Assembly: GCA_016874875.1 (NCBI GenBank)
Contig: VGTA01000113.1
Span: 1-8,364 of the forward strand
Source of the DNA: Deltaproteobacteria bacterium
Lineage (GTDB): Bacteria; Myxococcota_A; Bradymonadia; UBA7976; VGTA01
Length of the DNA: 8,364 nt
Direction: 5' to 3'
Position 1 is the stretch's first letter. Every line of letters starts with the position of its first letter. Under the pieces are notes generated by a model. It made no database searches. It saw only the letters and a list, made by a program, of their open reading frames with translations, and had not been told where the DNA came from. Positions 6,850-8,364 of the stretch are shown here, one piece after another. The translations under genes and the position numbers were made by a program.

Positions 6850-6890
6850 AGCTCATTCTATGCCACACTCTGTCACACGCTTGTCACACA
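6850..6890 (-). promoter_or_regulatory. Candidate promoter/operator core for the CYTH-MFS-reductase operon
   Basis: This is the only AT-richer patch between recD and the operon. On the plus strand TGYCACA occurs at 6861-6867, 6871-6877 and 6882-6888, spaced 10 and 11 bp, all in the same direction. On the minus strand a TAGAAT hexamer (6860-6855) resembles a -10 box, but no good -35 box lies at 16-18 bp. The same place reads TGGCATAGAATGAGCT (6865-6850), with GG and GC ten bases apart as in sigma-54 promoters, though the TTGC half is poor. A start near 6840 would give a leader of about 200 bases containing the C-rich array. Confidence 0.3.
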
Positions 6891-6930
6891 GATCGCCGCC
6901 CGCCGCTCGCCGCCCAGCCCGCCGCCGCAT

Positions 6931-6970
6931 CTCAGCGCCCCTCAGCGCCCCTCAGCGCCCCTCAGCGCCC
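6931..6970. repeat. Perfect 10-bp tandem repeat, four copies, over the recD stop codon
   Basis: CTCAGCGCCC (plus strand) is repeated exactly at 6931, 6941, 6951 and 6961. A worn fifth unit (CTCCTGCCCC) follows inside recD. The last perfect unit supplies the recD stop codon (TGA, 6964-6962). Each unit carries a TGA on the minus strand, and the 10-bp period places these stops in all three frames. Confidence 0.95.
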
Positions 6971-8364
6971 CTCCTGCCCCCCCTCACGCAGGCGCCCCAC
7001 GAGCCCCGACGAGCGAGGCGTGTGGTTGAGGGCGCGGAGACTCAGCAGGGAGCCGTCGCCCACCAAGGTCACCGACGCCCTGCTGCGCGTGACCGCCGTA
7101 TAGATCAGCTCGCGGCTGAGGAGCGGCAGACGCTGGGGGGGGAGGAGGAGGGCCACGTGGTCAAACTCAGAGCCCTGAGACTTGTGCACCGTCATCGCGT
7201 AGCAGTGCTCCACGCGCCCGGCGAGCGCCTCGAGCTCATAGGCGCGAAACCCGCCGCCGAGCTCAGGGAACACCGCCATCGGCGCCCGCCGCCCCCCCGC
7301 GGCGTCCACCCAGAGGACCAGCCCCTGGTCGCCGTTAAAGAGCATGCGGTCATAGTCATTGTGGAGCATCATCAGCGGCTCCCCCACCAAGAAGGGCGCC
7401 TCCGCCCCCGCCCGGCGCGCGAAACGGGCGTGGAAGCGCTCGTTGACCCGACTCACCCCCGCGTCGAGACTCTGCGTGAGGCACAGCACGCGCGCCCGCC
7501 CTAGGTGCGCGAACAGCTCGCCGAGCGCCGCGCGCTCCTCCTCCGCCACGCGGAGCCCGTCGAGGCGCCAGGCGCGCCCGCGCAGGGCGCGCACCCGCTC
7601 ATCCCCATAGACAAACCGCTCCGCCCACCGATCGAGCAGGCGCCACTGCTCGGGCAGGTCGCACGAGAGCAGCGACACCCCCTCATAGGTGAGGTCCTCT
7701 GGGCGCGCCACCACACGCACCCACGGCGACGAGAGGCCCGCCGCGCCCCACACCTCCTCGCCGGCGCAGATCTGCGCGGCGAACTTGAGAATCGCGAGCC
7801 CCGCCGGGTTGTCCTCGCGCATACGGTAGCTCCGCGTGAGGCGCGCGCGCGCCCCTGGCGCCGCGTCGAGGAGGTCGCGGAACACGGCGCCCGCCCCCAC
7901 CGAGGGGAGCTGATCGGCGTCGCCCAAGAGCACCAGCTGCGTCCCCTCGCGCGTGGCCGCCAGCAGGCGCTCCATGAGCCCCACGTCGATCATCGAGCTC
8001 TCGTCTACCATCACCACCGCCGCCTCGAGGGGGGCGTTGGGGTGGTGGCGGAAGGTGCCGCGCGTGGGGTGATAGCCGAGGAGGCGGTGGAGCGTCTGCG
8101 GCGTGGGCGGCGCGGCGCGGAGCGCGGCGTCCGCCGGGTGCTCGCCGCTGAGGGCGGCGAGCCCCTCGCGAATCGATTCGCCCATGCGCCACGCCGCCTT
8201 GCCCGTGGGGGCAGCGAGGCGCACCGCCCCCCCCCCCAGCCCCAGCCGCGCGAAGGCGCGCAGGAGCGCCACCACGATCGAGGTCTTCCCCGTGCCCGGC
8301 CCCCCCGAGATGAGCGACACGCGCGCCGAGAGCGCCAGCGACACCGCCGCCAGCTGCTCCTCTG
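6962..8364 (-). CDS. recD: RecD, exodeoxyribonuclease V alpha subunit (5' end outside the window)
   Basis: This is the fast 5'-3' helicase subunit of RecBCD, which processes double-strand ends for recombination. The visible 467 residues hold the superfamily 1 helicase motifs in order. Counted from the GTG at 8344 these are: Walker A GGPGTGKTS (14-22), APTGKA (45-50), LHRLLGY (85-91), VDESSMID (113-120), GDADQLPSVGAG (141-152), RSYRM (171-175), NGDQG (337-341), MTVHKSQGSEFDHV (384-397) and ELIYTAVTRSR (412-422). The last ~80 residues follow E. coli RecD closely, including the RELxYTAVTR segment and the natural C-terminus, so this is RecD1 rather than RecD2. The frame stays open to the window edge (EEQLAAV, a conserved lead-in to Walker A, precedes the GTG), so 8344 is not the start. 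About 150 N-terminal residues are missing. recB and recC would be expected beyond 8364; the operon to the left is probably a separate unit. Confidence 0.95.
   Translation of the reverse strand, partial: EEQLAAVSLALSARVSLISGGPGTGKTSIVVALLRAFARLGLGGGAVRLAAPTGKAAWRMGESIREGLAALSGEHPADAALRAAPPTPQTLHRLLGYHPTRGTFRHHPNAPLEAAVVMVDESSMIDVGLMERLLAATREGTQLVLLGDADQLPSVGAGAVFRDLLDAAPGARARLTRSYRMREDNPAGLAILKFAAQICAGEEVWGAAGLSSPWVRVVARPEDLTYEGVSLLSCDLPEQWRLLDRWAERFVYGDERVRALRGRAWRLDGLRVAEEERAALGELFAHLGRARVLCLTQSLDAGVSRVNERFHARFARRAGAEAPFLVGEPLMMLHNDYDRMLFNGDQGLVLWVDAAGGRRAPMAVFPELGGGFRAYELEALAGRVEHCYAMTVHKSQGSEFDHVALLLPPQRLPLLSRELIYTAVTRSRASVTLVGDGSLLSLRALNHTPRSSGLVGRLREGGQEGR

Larger units (their letters stand above)
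6640..6961. other. 322-base intergenic region between recD and the CYTH gene
   Basis: No gene is supported here. Read on the minus strand from recD it holds a decamer array (6931-6970, overlapping the recD stop), a C/G-rich spacer, a small AT-richer core (6850-6890) with direct TGYCACA motifs, a GC alternation around 6817-6828, and then a long decamer array (6661-6800) that ends 21 bases before the CYTH start codon. No clear intrinsic terminator for recD is seen. Frames that stay open across the stretch are translations of the repeats and change frame with each 10-bp unit. Confidence 0.7.

Noticed and set aside
6850..6865. A firm sigma-54 promoter call
   Set aside because: GG and GC are ten bases apart and TGGCA is present, but the -12 half reads GAGC instead of TTGC and no activator gene is in the window. 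It is kept only as part of a weak candidate.
6661..6970. CRISPR array
   Set aside because: The units are 10 bp, adjoining and without unique spacers, and no cas gene is near.
6530..7103. Several overlapping open frames on both strands across the intergenic region
   Set aside because: They read the decamer arrays in different frames, giving near-identical low-complexity peptides, and they run antisense into recD or the CYTH gene.
8342..8344. GTG at 8344 as the start of recD
   Set aside because: The frame stays open upstream with EEQLAAV, a conserved RecD lead-in to Walker A, and a RecD normally has about 150 more residues before this point.

Overview
The window comes from a very GC-rich bacterium. 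The third codon positions are almost all G or C, the coding strand uses GCG, GAG, CGC and GGG heavily, and the proteins are full of Ala, Arg and Gly. No rRNA, tRNA or marker gene fixes the taxonomy. A RecBCD-type RecD next to a stand-alone NRPS-like reductase would fit Myxococcota or a related high-GC lineage, but that is an inference from composition and gene content.

All four genes lie on the minus strand, so the window reads from right to left. At the right edge (6962-8364) is most of RecD, the alpha subunit of exodeoxyribonuclease V. Its first ~150 residues lie outside the window. Next comes a 322-base intergenic stretch (6640-6961). It holds two arrays of 10-bp tandem repeats that share a GGGGCG core but point in opposite directions. 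Between them is a short core with three TGYCACA motifs spaced one helical turn apart, the likely promoter/operator region for the genes to the left.

Left of that are three tightly coupled genes that look like one operon. (1) A 502-residue protein has a central CYTH (triphosphate tunnel) domain with a clear ExExK motif. (2) A 421-residue major facilitator exporter of the EntS/MFS_3 type starts with GTG inside the stop of gene 1 (GTGA overlap). (3) A 1259-residue enzyme starts inside the stop of the exporter (ATGTGTAG overlap). It has the order adenylation - carrier protein - thioester reductase - NadR-like nucleotide-binding kinase. The first three domains are the plan of Lys2 and carboxylic acid reductases; the C-terminal kinase is the surprise.

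Taken together, the operon looks like a compact small-molecule system. A carboxylic or amino acid would be activated, tethered and reduced to an aldehyde or alcohol, perhaps phosphorylated by the fused kinase, and exported by the MFS protein. The CYTH protein would act on a phosphorylated compound or nucleotide. No condensation domain and no phosphopantetheinyl transferase is present in the window. The chemistry is inferred; the domain order and the coupling are read directly from the sequence. The first 96 bases, downstream of the operon, hold an AT-rich direct repeat and a run of 13 G.
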